From: Terfezia claveryi
Taxonomy: Eukaryota; Ascomycota; Pezizomycetes; Pezizales; Pezizaceae
Direction of reading: 5' to 3'
Assembly (NCBI GenBank): GCA_015179025.1
Contig: WHUX01000174.1
Coordinates: 1 to 64,000 of the forward strand
Length of the DNA: 64,000 nt
Shown here in pieces: positions 34,961 through 45,393 of this stretch; the first letter of the stretch is position 1; every line of letters begins with the position of its first letter. Under the pieces are notes generated by a model. The model was not told the DNA's origin and did no database searches. It saw nothing but the letters and a program-made list of their open reading frames with translations. The position numbers were made by a program, and so were the translations under genes.

Positions 34961-36445
34961 CATTGTAGAGGAAAGACTCACATAGAAGGTTTGGAAGGGT
35001 AAAATTCCAACGCACAGTATTCAATGCCTTTATTAAAAACTCAAATTGCTAACTAAATCCACCCCCCAAAAAAATCCCGACAACCATCCCCCAAAAAAAT
35101 CCCAATGACTACCCAAAAAAAAAATCCCAATGAATAGACCCTGGCACAGACCTCTGTGCCTGCCTCCATATACCAACCTTATCCCAAAGCCCTCCATACC
35201 TCATTGGCTACCCTTACTCCTTCATTACATACTGCCTGTCGCCTCGACCTGCGAGTATTCCTATCTGCAGGGGGAGCTACAGGATCCACTTCCAACATAG
35301 CTTGCATAGCCGTCATTCCGGCAGCGGTTGGACCCCTGGCTAGCACCATTTCCCTGCCATTCTCCAGTTGGAGATCCAGTCTCTGCTGGATATTCCACCC
35401 TTCAGAGTCAGAATTGTAGATCTCCTCAGCTGGGTACTTTTCCTGCTCCTTCCTCTTCACTGCATGCAAAGCTCTCTTTTGCCTCTTAATCCATATCTTG
35501 ATCTTTAGCTTCCGCACTTCAAATCCCTCCTGCGTGCGAGGGAATGTATGCTTTGCAAAGCCGGCAAGATTTCGACTCAAAGAGTTGGAATCTTCCGCAG
35601 GGTCTATATACTCCTCTACTGGATCAAGGAAGTCAGCCTCGAAGTATGCACTATCGTCTGCCGGTAGACTGTCCACAACCGGAAGCACCAAAGCTGGATC
35701 CCTATAAAGGATAACTTGCACCCGAATAGGTTTTGACGAGGTTAGCTCTAAAAAGGCTTGCACCTCTTCTTCAGTTTGTAGACGTGTGGTAGGAGGGATT
35801 GCATTGCCTGGGCTTGGGTTCTCTAGTACCCCATAGATAGCCCGCACCTTCCTCCTCACTGGGATTCTTTCTCGGATCTTGTCCACAATCTCTAAAAGAG
35901 ATGCCAATCTCAAAATAGCAATATAGTTGCTCGGAGCTACATCCCAGTTATACTCCCTACTAACATTATCCTGTACCTCATTGCCACGAGCTAGATCGAT
36001 GAGGAATAGTCTTACAGGCTTTCGGAAGCCCTCCTGACCATTGTCCTCTGTATTTCGACCAGTTGCATTGGCCCCTCCAAACTGGACATCTAGAGCATTA
36101 GCAGCCAGGTTTGCCACTTAGGCTAATGTGTGCCCCCGCTCTGTGTCTCTGGCCTTTTTGAGCACGTCTTGTAAAATTTTATCGAGAGCAGTCTCAGCTG
36201 CTCTTTTGATGGCCGCTGCCCCATTTTGGATTAGGGCAATTCCAGATGCAGGTAGCCCAGTCTCCTACTGGGCATAGGTTTTGAATTAATGTCAGAGGAC
36301 ATTACCAGCCTGCCTTTTCCCCATTATCTCAGTAGTCCGTGCCCACCCCTTAACCCCGTTCCTCCATTGGGAGTACCGGAGGTCCTACTCCCCCCACCCC
36401 AATAGTGCTTTTGCCTGGCTAACTTCTTGCACTACGGATGGCATT
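34961..36445 (-). pseudogene. Unrecognised gene, about 420 residues, with a few stops
   Basis: The minus-strand frame 36117-35179 is open for 312 codons. The same frame extends upstream through an in-frame TAA (one transition from CAA) to an ATG near 36440, with a few more stops of the same type. Visible features are a hydrophilic N-terminal part, an alanine-rich helical stretch ([21 protein letters not shown]), a central region with many acidic residues, and a strongly basic segment [24 protein letters not shown] (about 35440-35510). The end is alanine/arginine-rich. There is no signal peptide, no membrane segment and no catalytic motif I recognise. The basic region suggests nucleic-acid binding. 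It might be an accessory protein of a transposon or a host gene. Confidence 0.4.
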
Positions 36446-36858
36446 TAGATAAACTACGTTGGATTTTTAGATACTCCCATTAGAAACTATACTTTAAAAG
36501 GTACTTACGTTATTTATGTTGTTAGTTAATTAGGTATTAACGAAATGGGAAGTGGTGATGGTGGAAAGGTATTCAAGTTGTGATCGCGGGAAGTATTGTG
36601 AATAGTTAATGAGAATAATTGATTTACAGATCTATGGGGGTATTTATGAACTCTACGAAGTTGGATATAAGAGTAGGCCATGTTTGCTTGGTCGGCAATT
36701 AACATGGCCAGTCACTCCAGTTCTATATAGCCTGTATAAGGCCATGACCTTTATGTTAATTATTGGACATGTTTGCTTTAAGCGGTCAGCAATCTACATA
36801 GCCATCTATGGCCTGCATAAGACGTGACCTGCATAAAACTATGACCTTTGTGTTAATA

Positions 36859-37105
36859 TCTAGCACCTGTGTAACAACTTTCAAAAGCCCTCCAACCTTG
36901 TAAGTTAGAATCTGAGTGTACTACATACTTTCTATTGTGCGTGGATGTTGTGACACTACCGTATTTCGTAGCATATAGTAAAGAGAAGTAGAGTGCACAA
37001 CAGCGAAATACAAATAACTGCGGCACAATAGAAAGTATGCAATACACGCAGATTCCAACTTACGAGGTTGGAGGGCTTTTGTAAGTTGTTTATAAAGGTG
37101 CTAGA
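36859..37105. mobile_element. Small inverted-repeat element (MITE-like, 247 bp)
   Basis: Ends TCTAGCACCT and AGGTGCTAGA begin an inverted repeat of roughly 100 bp that includes AAAAGCCCTCCAACC and CATACTTTCTATTGTG. A short unique centre separates the arms. No duplication is obvious. The superfamily is unknown. Confidence 0.6.
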
Positions 37106-37644
37106 CTCAAGTTATTTGGTAGTGCAATCCCAAATCTAATCCTGTTTAGAAAGCAGCTTGTACCTCTTCTTGTAAATTTCCTAAGTCAGAAAGACCTAGG
37201 ACATTGCATATGTATGTCATAGCACTACTACCAAATATTAATTATTCATTTAAAGCCACTATATCAAGTCCCTGTTGCAGAAGTCATCCGACCACTTAAG
37301 TTGGAATCTAAGTGCGCTGCAAATATGCTGTTGTCTTGTAGATCTTTATAATATCTAGCGGTACATGCCACTCATATCAATTCCTTCCCAATTAGGTATA
37401 AGACTATTGAGACCATAGCACTGACATGGGTTTGATTTACCCCCCCCCCCAAATCTCTTAATACATATAAACCTATTCTCCTTAATATCTGCAATACATT
37501 AATAGCTATTATTGACTATTAGCTATTCTGCCACTACTTTCATTATGCCTTCACGTCAACCTCGCCAGAAACTGATGTTCCCACCACCAGAGCTATCTCC
37601 AAAAGATAGTACTAATAGGCATGTCCTACTTAGCTTAGCAAAGA

Positions 37645-37870
37645 AACCCCCTTTGGTTGAGAAAGCCCCCTTTGGTTAAGAAAGCCCCCTTTGGTTGAGA
37701 AAGCCCCCTTTGGTTGAGAAAGCCCCTTTTGGTTGAGAGCTCCCCTTAGGAGACCCCTTTGGAGTGAGAGCCCTCCCATTAGAGTGAGAGTCCTCCCATT
37801 GGAGTGAGAGACCTCCTATTGGAGCGAGAGCTCTCCTATAATTGGAGCGAGAGCCCTCCCATAATTGGAA
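37645..37870. repeat. Two adjacent tandem repeats
   Basis: First about five copies of an 18-bp unit (AAGCCCCCTTTGGTTGAG, 37645-37740). Then follow degenerate 21-24-bp units of the type GGAGTGAGAGCCCTCCCATT (37755-37870). Confidence 0.8.
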
Positions 37871-38861
37871 CGAGAGTCTTAGTCCTAGCTAATATTTTCT
37901 TAGTATTAATAAAGACCTAACGAAGATATTATATAGAACACGAAGCCAGCGTAAGCGGATAGCTCCTCTCCAAAGTGTATCGTAATTAACTACCGATATT
38001 GAGGATATGGAGGAGGATATGGAAGTACCACCCACGTCGCCATTACCACATAGTAAGTGAGCAAAGAAACGTTTAGAGTCGGATTATCTATAACTAGCAA
38101 TGAATTAGAGAACTAGGAAAATATGCCACTCGCAGTCCTATTTCCAACCCCTCCCATACCTCCACTGACCCCAATGCGTCCCCTAACTCTAGTAGCTCCT
38201 CCAAATCTAGCTTCTCCTCAATCTGGAAAGTCAAATCAGAGGCAGTAGATAAGACAACAGCTAAGACAATGGCATGCCCATTATAAATGTGTACGGAAAC
38301 GTAGTCAGAGAGGAAAGATGAGGGAGAAAAGGATTGATGATTTAGGCAATGGAAGAGTTAATATTAAGGTTCATGCAGGAAGTGATTCTTTTGTTCAGGT
38401 TGGAAATTGTAGTTTTATTAAAAGGGGAGAGCAAACATAATAAACTATAAGAGTGTTCCAACCAGTGAAGTCGGAACTTGTATCCAATGAAGTCGGAACT
38501 TATATCCAGTAAAGTATTGCCTTAGGCAGCCCTGAACTCAGCAAAGAAGTGGCATAGTTGAAGTGAGGGTCATAGATAGGACCTTAACCAAGGATAGGAA
38601 GCACTCCAGCCTCATGTGTATTTGGTGTGGGTAGAAGGAAGAAAGTAAGTAGAGAGAAGATTAGGAAGGGGGGTGGGGCCAAGAGTATCATGCGCAGTCG
38701 ATCTTGGCAAAATCCAATGCATTACGTCGGATAGGATCCTTTATTCAGTGCAATCAGAGCCTTGGCACTAACAAAGCTTATTCCCTGAGATTCTGTTAAT
38801 GAAAATATTATACCATAAATCTGTCTCTTACAATATTTTACAACTTCTGTGACGTTTCAAA

Positions 38862-41805
38862 ATGATTAGATACAAAACCCTATGCCAATGGTGCCCATGA
38901 TTCTATACTTTAGCTGGAGCATATTCAAATCATCTAGAGAAGGTTCATCCCAAAAAAAATGTGAAGGATCTTAATAGGCTACTGCCACCGTCTCAAAAGT
39001 GTTGGTTCTCCAACACCAGAGATACTACTAATTTAGATTATGATATAGACAAAGTCAATTTCACAAATATTATATCTGCTGATGTTGATTACTACTCTGA
39101 TTCATGCCATAGCGAGGGATCTGATAGAGAGGCTCGAACTTTTTATATTGAACCAAAATCCGATGAGGGAAGTCAATACATTGATGCAATTACCTATCCA
39201 CATGCAGGCAACCCAATACGTCCACATGTATTTCCGCAGAAAGACCGAAACTTCAATTTGTTTGCTCCATTCTGTACCTCAATTGATTATCGACTGGCAT
39301 GCTTCTTCAATTCTATAAAAACCTCACAGTCAAAGATCAACCAGTTATTCAAGAATAACCTCTTGAAAGGCCTCAATCTAACGCACAAGGTTCAATTTCG
39401 GTCAGTATATACAATGTATAAGCTTATCGATGCAGTAGCAAATGAACCTTCCTGGCACTCAGGAACAGTGAACTACCCATTACTAAAGGGGTAGCCTTTT
39501 ATTATCGAAATATTATTGCAGCAGTGAAGTACCTTCTACGCCAAAAAGTTTATGCCAGCGAGATGGCCTGGAGCCCGCGGCAAGAATATGACAATGAAGG
39601 AAACAGGGTATATAGTGAGATCCATACTGCATAGTGGTGGGAAAACACTCAGGTGAGCAATTTGTATGTACTACATCAGATATCCAACTAACTGAAATGG
39701 ATAGGCTTTGCTACCTGAAGGTAGGACACTTGTTCCGATTTTACTAGCATCAGATGAAACTCACCTAACGAATTTCTCTGGAGACAAAAAGTTATGGCCT
39801 GTTTATATGAGCATAGGCAATATCGGAAGCTCCATACGCAATACATATACAATGCATACCTAGATACCAATTGCACTACTACCGATTGGCCTGAAACAAA
39901 TCAACAAAATACCTGGGTATTTGGTAGAAATGCAGGAAATTCAGGCATTGCAAACCATACACAATGTTTTGGTGCATTTGCTAAAACTGCTATCTGACGT
40001 AAGATGTCAGAAAGGCTTCGAGATGGTTTGTGCTGATGAGAACGTACGCTTATACTTTCCTAAGCTCTTTTATTGGCTCGCTGACCATATGGAAAATACT
40101 ACAATCCATAGTATTGCAAACAACCGCTGCCCTTCTTGCACAATTCCGACTGAGAAGTTTGGTGAGTATTCAGGAAGTGGTTATCTAGCTCACTCACATC
40201 AAAAGTATGCCGCAGTGTACAACGATTCCGATGCTGTCAGTTTGAAAGCAAACTGCATTAAAAACATCAAAAATGCCTTGTAGTCAGTCCCAAATATAAA
40301 TCCGCCTGAGCTCGTTTGAGCAGATGTTTTGCATAATATCCTCCTAGGAGTGTTAAATCATTTAATAGATTGGATTCAAGGTTTTCTAGAATACTATGAG
40401 CGGATTAATGCATTTGACTATATCTGGCATCGGTTGCCTCCCTACCCTAGATTTTCAGTTCTGACCAAGGGATACTGAATTGTTTTACAATGGTCGGGAA
40501 AGGAAATACAGAACTTTGGTAAAGTCATTCTTGGAACATTTACCGCGTTGTTGCGTTGGAAGGCCAACTAACCACAGCCCACCGGAGGTCAGGTACAGGA
40601 GTTCACGTGAGTAATTTACTGTGTACGTACCATTACTAACTTCTATCTTATGACTCAGTATCCTAGTCATATGGATAAGACAGTTTCTTATTTACAAGAA
40701 TATTTGTGTATGTTTCATGAAACTAAAGCTATGTTCTTGAGGTTCCGTGCTGATAAGAAAATAAGAAAGGCTACTGCAGAAGTACATAAGGATTTGTTGA
40801 AGGAACAAGCGGGATCATTAGTTGAAGACCTCAGGGCGTCGAAAAAGGTTAAGATGCATCAAGAAAATACCTTGCACCGTCGAGAATTGGTGAATGAGAT
40901 TTTACAAGAAGAAGTGTACTTCAATTTCCCAAACATCCATTTAATCTCCCATTATACCAAACAGATTCTGAAGTTTGGGGCTCTAGCTTAATATTCTACG
41001 AATATCAGTGAAGCTATGCATAAAGGCCTTAAGGATGCTTACCGTCGAAGTAATAGGGTTAATGCAACACCACAGATATTTACTACCTACACGAGGGATC
41101 ATGCTTTTGCTATGAAGGACTTGACACTTAATCTATGGAACTAGGTTAGGCAAAACGGAGATGTGACGCCAGGTGTCAGAAAACAGGTCTACTTGAAGTT
41201 GTAGGGGAAAATTGAGTTGGGATTAATATCCAGCCTCGAGGATCTGGAGCGTGTAACTGGCTTGCCAGATCTGGTGTTGACAACGTAAGCATTTTTAAGG
41301 CAGGAAGTTAGAAGCATGGATTCCGACCCTACCGAGCTATTAGTTCAGGAAATTCGTTCACATGGGGTGCTTCAAATTCTAGTGCCAAAATTTAGTGAAG
41401 AAGGGTTTATTTTGCACAATGCTAGATGCACCGAGAAATTTCACAGGAAGGAAAGATACGATTGGATATGGGTAAGGAGACAGCATGTATTGGATGAGGC
41501 ACCAGTAGGGATACTGAATGGTCGAATACCAGGATGAATCAATGCATGGTTCAAAGTAATAACTATAGCAGAAATGGTGCACCGGTTGGTGCATATGAAT
41601 CTGCTTCAATGCATTGGGTTGAATGCTGTACAGGGCACAGAAGGGATGGTTCGTGTTGGATTGCCAATGAGTAGGGAAGGGGTTATAGTTAAGATATCAC
41701 AAATAGAAGAGATTGTGCATTTGATACCATTAGAGCCGGAAGAAAGTTGGTTGGTACAAAATAGAATAGACTTAGAGACATGAAATATGATTTATAATTA
41801 GGAAA
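38862..41805 (+). pseudogene. Plavaka-type transposase, disrupted
   Basis: The ATG at 38862 opens a C2H2 zinc finger (CQWCP...HLEKVH), broken by one TGA at 38898. The frame continues 38961-39494, then needs a one-base shift for GVAFYYRNIIAAVKYLL. Conserved Plavaka blocks follow: IHTA*WWENTQ, then after an intron (about 39652-39707, GTGAGC donor, CTAAC branch) LPEGRTLVPILLASDETHLT and VYMSIGNI. Next come CPSC and DVLHNILLGVLNHLIDW, a second intron (about 40608-40660), EAMHKGLKDAYRRSNR, and the typical end NRIDLET*N. About 900 residues in total. Stops are of transition type. Plavaka transposases belong to a CACTA-like group; the introns and zinc finger suggest recent decay. Confidence 0.82.
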
Positions 41806-42212
41806 TAATAAACTTGTGACCAGTTGAGAGAAGAGCCACAAAGAACGTGAAGTATCGGATGTAAAACAGGTGCCAGGCCAATATTAGGAGGGTATATGTG
41901 GGGGCATATAGAGGTAAGCAGAAAATTATAACACATGGGATGGTATAAAAGTAGTTGATGCGTCCAAATACAGATTTGTTTATTTTTTCTGCTGAAGTTT
42001 GAGGGTGCACATAGGGTGTATGAAAGGCAGTAGGAATTTGGTGGTGTTCGAGGTGTAGAGCATATATTTTGAGGATACGCATGGGGTGCATGAGTGGGAG
42101 CAGAAATTTTGTAGTATAAATAGAGTACATGAGAGGCAACAGGAATTTGGTGGTGTACCAGGTGGAACAAAACTAGTTGCTACATGATAATGGAGAATTT
42201 TTTTTGCTGATG
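41806..42212 (+). mobile_element. Right terminal region of the Plavaka element
   Basis: Non-coding sequence follows the transposase, with related direct segments (GGGTGCATGAGTGG / GGGTGTATGAAAGG, about 42000-42140). It ends TTTTTTTTGCTGATG at 42212, followed by TA. The terminus is the same as that of the CATCAG elements (20510, 34576). I could not find a matching left end between 34577 and 38862. Confidence 0.65.
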
Positions 42213-43084
42213 TAGTTTAAATACTAAAGCTTAATTACTAAAATTATAAGAAAAAATAATAAAGTATTTAAATATCTCTATAAAATATTTAAATACTATA
42301 AATTTTTTCCTAATATTTTTATCTTATTAAAACTTTAAGTTATAAAGTATTATTAAAAATAATAAAAAAATTTTATTTGAAAGAAGACTATAAAAAGACC
42401 TAGTATTATAAGAAAGTATATTTACTTAAATTTATTATTCTATAAATATACTAAATCTTTTAAAATGAAAGAACAAAACTACTATTTAACTTTAAATTAA
42501 ATTAGTATATAAACTTAAACAAAAAATAAAAAATTTAAAACTTAAACTATAATTCATAAATACTTAATAATTTTAGTTGTCAATAGTTAGAATTTCTAAC
42601 TTTTAGAGGTATTCAAAGTTAGCTTTATATACTATAAAATATATATATCTTAGCAAGCTACTTCTTTATATAATATATATTATATAAGAACCTTCACACA
42701 ATCCTTTATCTATCAAATTTGAAAAATAAATACTTAAATAACTGAATAAACCTATTTATATGAAAATTTTATTCAGTTAATAATAAGTAAACTAGAAAGT
42801 TCTATTATTATTTAGTTAATACTAAGTAGACTAGCAAGTTTCGTAAGCTCTAGAAGTCATAAAAGTATAATCATGCATATACTAGTCTAGTATATTTATA
42901 ATCTAGACCTAGTAAACACTATTATTATACCTCAAATCAGTAATAAATACAAGTTAACCTAGTAGTATCTATAGTCTAGCTAATATAAGAGGAAGAGCTA
43001 GTACAAGCTAGACTATAGTATCGAAGAAAGCTAAAGAGCATTATAGAAGAGGCAGAAGCCTAGAAAGTAAGTACTACTATACTG
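42213..43084. other. AT-rich sequence without recognisable genes
   Basis: Very AT-rich and full of stops on both strands; it looks like old decayed repeat sequence. I see no motif that assigns it to a family. Confidence 0.6.
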
Positions 43085-43089
43085 GTCTG

Positions 43090-43668
43090 TGTCACAACCA
43101 TGTTCTTAGCCTTGATTTGACACTCGAACAGGCTTGTTTGGGTGTCATACTGTTTTGACACTCGAATAGGCTTGTTCAGGTGTCGTTGATAGGTTATTGT
43201 TATTGTTGCCCTCGGCATCACCTGTGACGCAGGTGATGGGTTATTGACATTGTTGCCTTTATCATCACTTGCGATCGCAGGTGATGGGTTATCGTTACCT
43301 TGCTTGGCTTCCGAGATAAGGGATCTTGGGAAGCTTATTCCTTTCGTTGCCCTGGCTCGGAATTATGTATATATAGCCTCTGTCCCTCATACTGTCATTG
43401 GATCCCTATCCAACGTCTTGTATACCCAATACAGGGCCTTGCTTCTCTTCACGTTAGTGCATCTCCCTTGTGCACCTCCTTGTCTCGCTTTGTCTCTGCA
43501 GCCCTGCTGCCTCCTACTACTCCCGTGTGCCTCTCTCGCTCTCGCCCTTGCCCCCGTCCTAGCCTTTCCCTTAGTCACACACATAGTGTTCCTACGTGTG
43601 TGTTACCCTAGCCTTGCCCTTGCCCCGGTGTACTACTTGGTCGCCTTATTCCCAGAGCCATCATCACA
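43090..43668 (+). repeat. Solo LTR of gypsy family 1
   Basis: 579 bp, TGTCACAACC...CATCATCACA, flanked by a perfect duplication GTCTG (43085-43089 and 43669-43673). It is shorter than the 678-bp LTRs partly because it has two rather than three hairpin units. It is less decayed than the solo LTR at 3491. Confidence 0.93.
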
Positions 43669-43673
43669 GTCTG

Positions 43674-44590
43674 ATAGAGACTACTGCTACACTTAAAGAC
43701 TAAATACTAGATAGAGTAGTAGAGGGGATGATCTTGTAGCAGAGCTCAAAGATGATCTCCTATAGGAGCTAAAGTATTTGGTAAATAATAACAATTATGA
43801 TTAGGGGTTTGACAATAAGGGGTCTGTATTTGAGGTACTGCTTTATATCAATTGAGTTCATGCATGTCAGGTCACTAAGAATTAATGGCAAGTGCCAAGT
43901 GTAATATAATACTTAGCCTAATTCGGCCTAGTAGTCACTAGCATGGTCGCAGATTCCAATTAACTTTACGTGGTGAATACTTTCAGAGGTCGTTGTGCCA
44001 ACCAGACTAGGTGAATCCGGTCTAAATCTGATTTTTTCATCTGGGATTTTTGAGGGGGTACTCAAGATTTGGCGATTTATACGGCCGTTTAAATCGCACA
44101 CGATTTTCGGCCGAAAACTTATCTTTGAATACCCCTATTGTTCTATTTTTTATATCTTGAACTACTAAGCAATATATTGTTTGCAGGATTCCCTATGACT
44201 TTTTCTACCCACCAGCTCCTTCCCCTTACACTCACCTGAAATATTGCACCCTGTGGAGCCGGAGTATTTCACCATATAGAGTGAAATCCTCCAGATGGCT
44301 ATCTGTGTTACCGCGCCATTATACTAATTTCTTACGTGCATATCGTTGCGTTGTGGGCCGAACAATCGGAACAATAGCCTCTGCCCTGTTCCCGCAGTTT
44401 GGGTTTTTATCTTGCCCAGGTTCGCTCGGGTCTTCTGCGCCCCTTTGCCTAAAGACAAGAACCACACATTGTGCTATAGCACTCAAGTTTAAAGCTCAAT
44501 ACATTTGGGAATGCATGATATCACGTCAGAGTAGTTTGTTGGCTGGGGCTAAGACTCACCGTAGACTCGGTTACGACGTGTAGAGAGAGC
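43674..44590. other. Unassigned stretch upstream of the secreted-protein gene
   Basis: No transposon match and no convincing gene. Composition becomes balanced from about 44200. The last few hundred bases are probably promoter of the gene at 44843. Confidence 0.5.
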
Positions 44591-44603
44591 GCGGGAGAAG
44601 GGA

Positions 44604-44842
44604 TATAAAAAGAGTGGGAGGATCCCATAGTTGAAGAAATAGCCCATCCCTTCGTCCCCGTCCTCTGCGGTGTTTGGTCTGCTTTGCTGTTCCACAATCC
44701 CCTACCCGCCCAGCAGAATCTACAAATAACCACCACTTCCTTCCACCACTTCCTTCCACCACTTCCTTTCACCACTTCCTTTCACCAATTCCTTTCACCA
44801 CTTCCTTTCACCACTTCCTTTCACCACTCCCATTGATCAGAC
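44604..44842 (+). promoter_or_regulatory. TATA box and pyrimidine-rich 5' leader
   Basis: TATAAAA lies at 44604-44610. The presumed transcribed leader contains about seven tandem copies of a 14-bp unit (CACCACTTCCTTTC type) at about 44736-44828, just before the ATG. Pyrimidine-rich leaders are common at well-expressed fungal genes. Confidence 0.55.
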
Positions 44843-45393
44843 ATGCGTATTGGACGGATACTCACTATCAGTGCAGTCGTCTTCGCTCAAGTGGTCTCAA
44901 GCATCATCACTGGCATTGCGGTCCCCGAAACCATCAAGGCCGGCGAAGGCTTCAATCTCAAAATTACGACATCAAACTACATCCAGTCGGTGTATGACGT
45001 CTCCGCGGCCGTTGGAATCGCCCCAGGCCGTGGGTACCCTGGTTCATTGGGTCGGGTCTTGGAATCCTATTACCTCGGACCTAGTAAGCGCCTAAAGCTC
45101 CATATATATACTTGCCGCATTTGTCTTTATCCCTTGACAATCCATTCTTGTTTTCTCCGCTTTCCCCTGGTAGCTAACCTACCTCGTGCTAATCAGAACA
45201 ATCCAACGTGCTCTACAACATCACCAAATGGGTCCCGCTCCCCGCAACTACTCCTATGGGTGATGTCACGGTGGCTGCCGCAATCACTAGTCTCTACGGC
45301 GCGGCTGCTTTCCCAGTACTCACCACCTACAACGTTTCTGTAACCGTAGGCACCTTCACTAGCAATATATATGTCTCTAGTTTGCGGGGTTAG
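44843..45393 (+). CDS. Small secreted protein, Nis1-family-like, two exons
   Basis: Exon 1 44843-45083, intron 45084-45196 (GTAAGC donor, CTAAC branch, CAG acceptor), exon 2 45197-45393 ending TAG; 145 residues. The first about 20 residues form a signal peptide (MRIGRILTISAVVFAQVVSS). The mature part contains GIAVPETIKAGEGF, SNYIQSVYDV, a glycine-rich GIAPGRGYPGSLG and YLGP, then SNVLYNITKWVPLPA and SLYGAAAFPVLTTYNVSVTVG. That pattern of short beta-type blocks recalls fungal Nis1 (necrosis-inducing secreted protein 1) effectors, which are known to act on plant immune kinases. Splicing joins the reading frame cleanly, no stop interrupts it, and base composition differs from the decayed surroundings, so it is likely a live gene. 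The family call is from memory of motif order and is not certain. Cysteine-poor, unlike many effectors. Confidence 0.8.

Larger units (their letters stand above)
36446..38440. other. Repeat-rich non-coding stretch
   Basis: It holds an imperfect direct duplication of about 90 bp (about 36676 and 36766), a small inverted-repeat element (36859-37105), a 13-base C run near 37440, and tandem repeats (37645-37870). A frame starting near 37542 (MPSRQPRQKL) runs into the tandem repeats and is full of stops afterwards. It may be an old gene, but I do not recognise it. Confidence 0.5.

Noticed and set aside
37542..37740. Possible repeat-containing protein starting MPSRQPRQKL
   Set aside because: The frame breaks repeatedly within the 18-bp repeat and beyond; no conserved domain visible.
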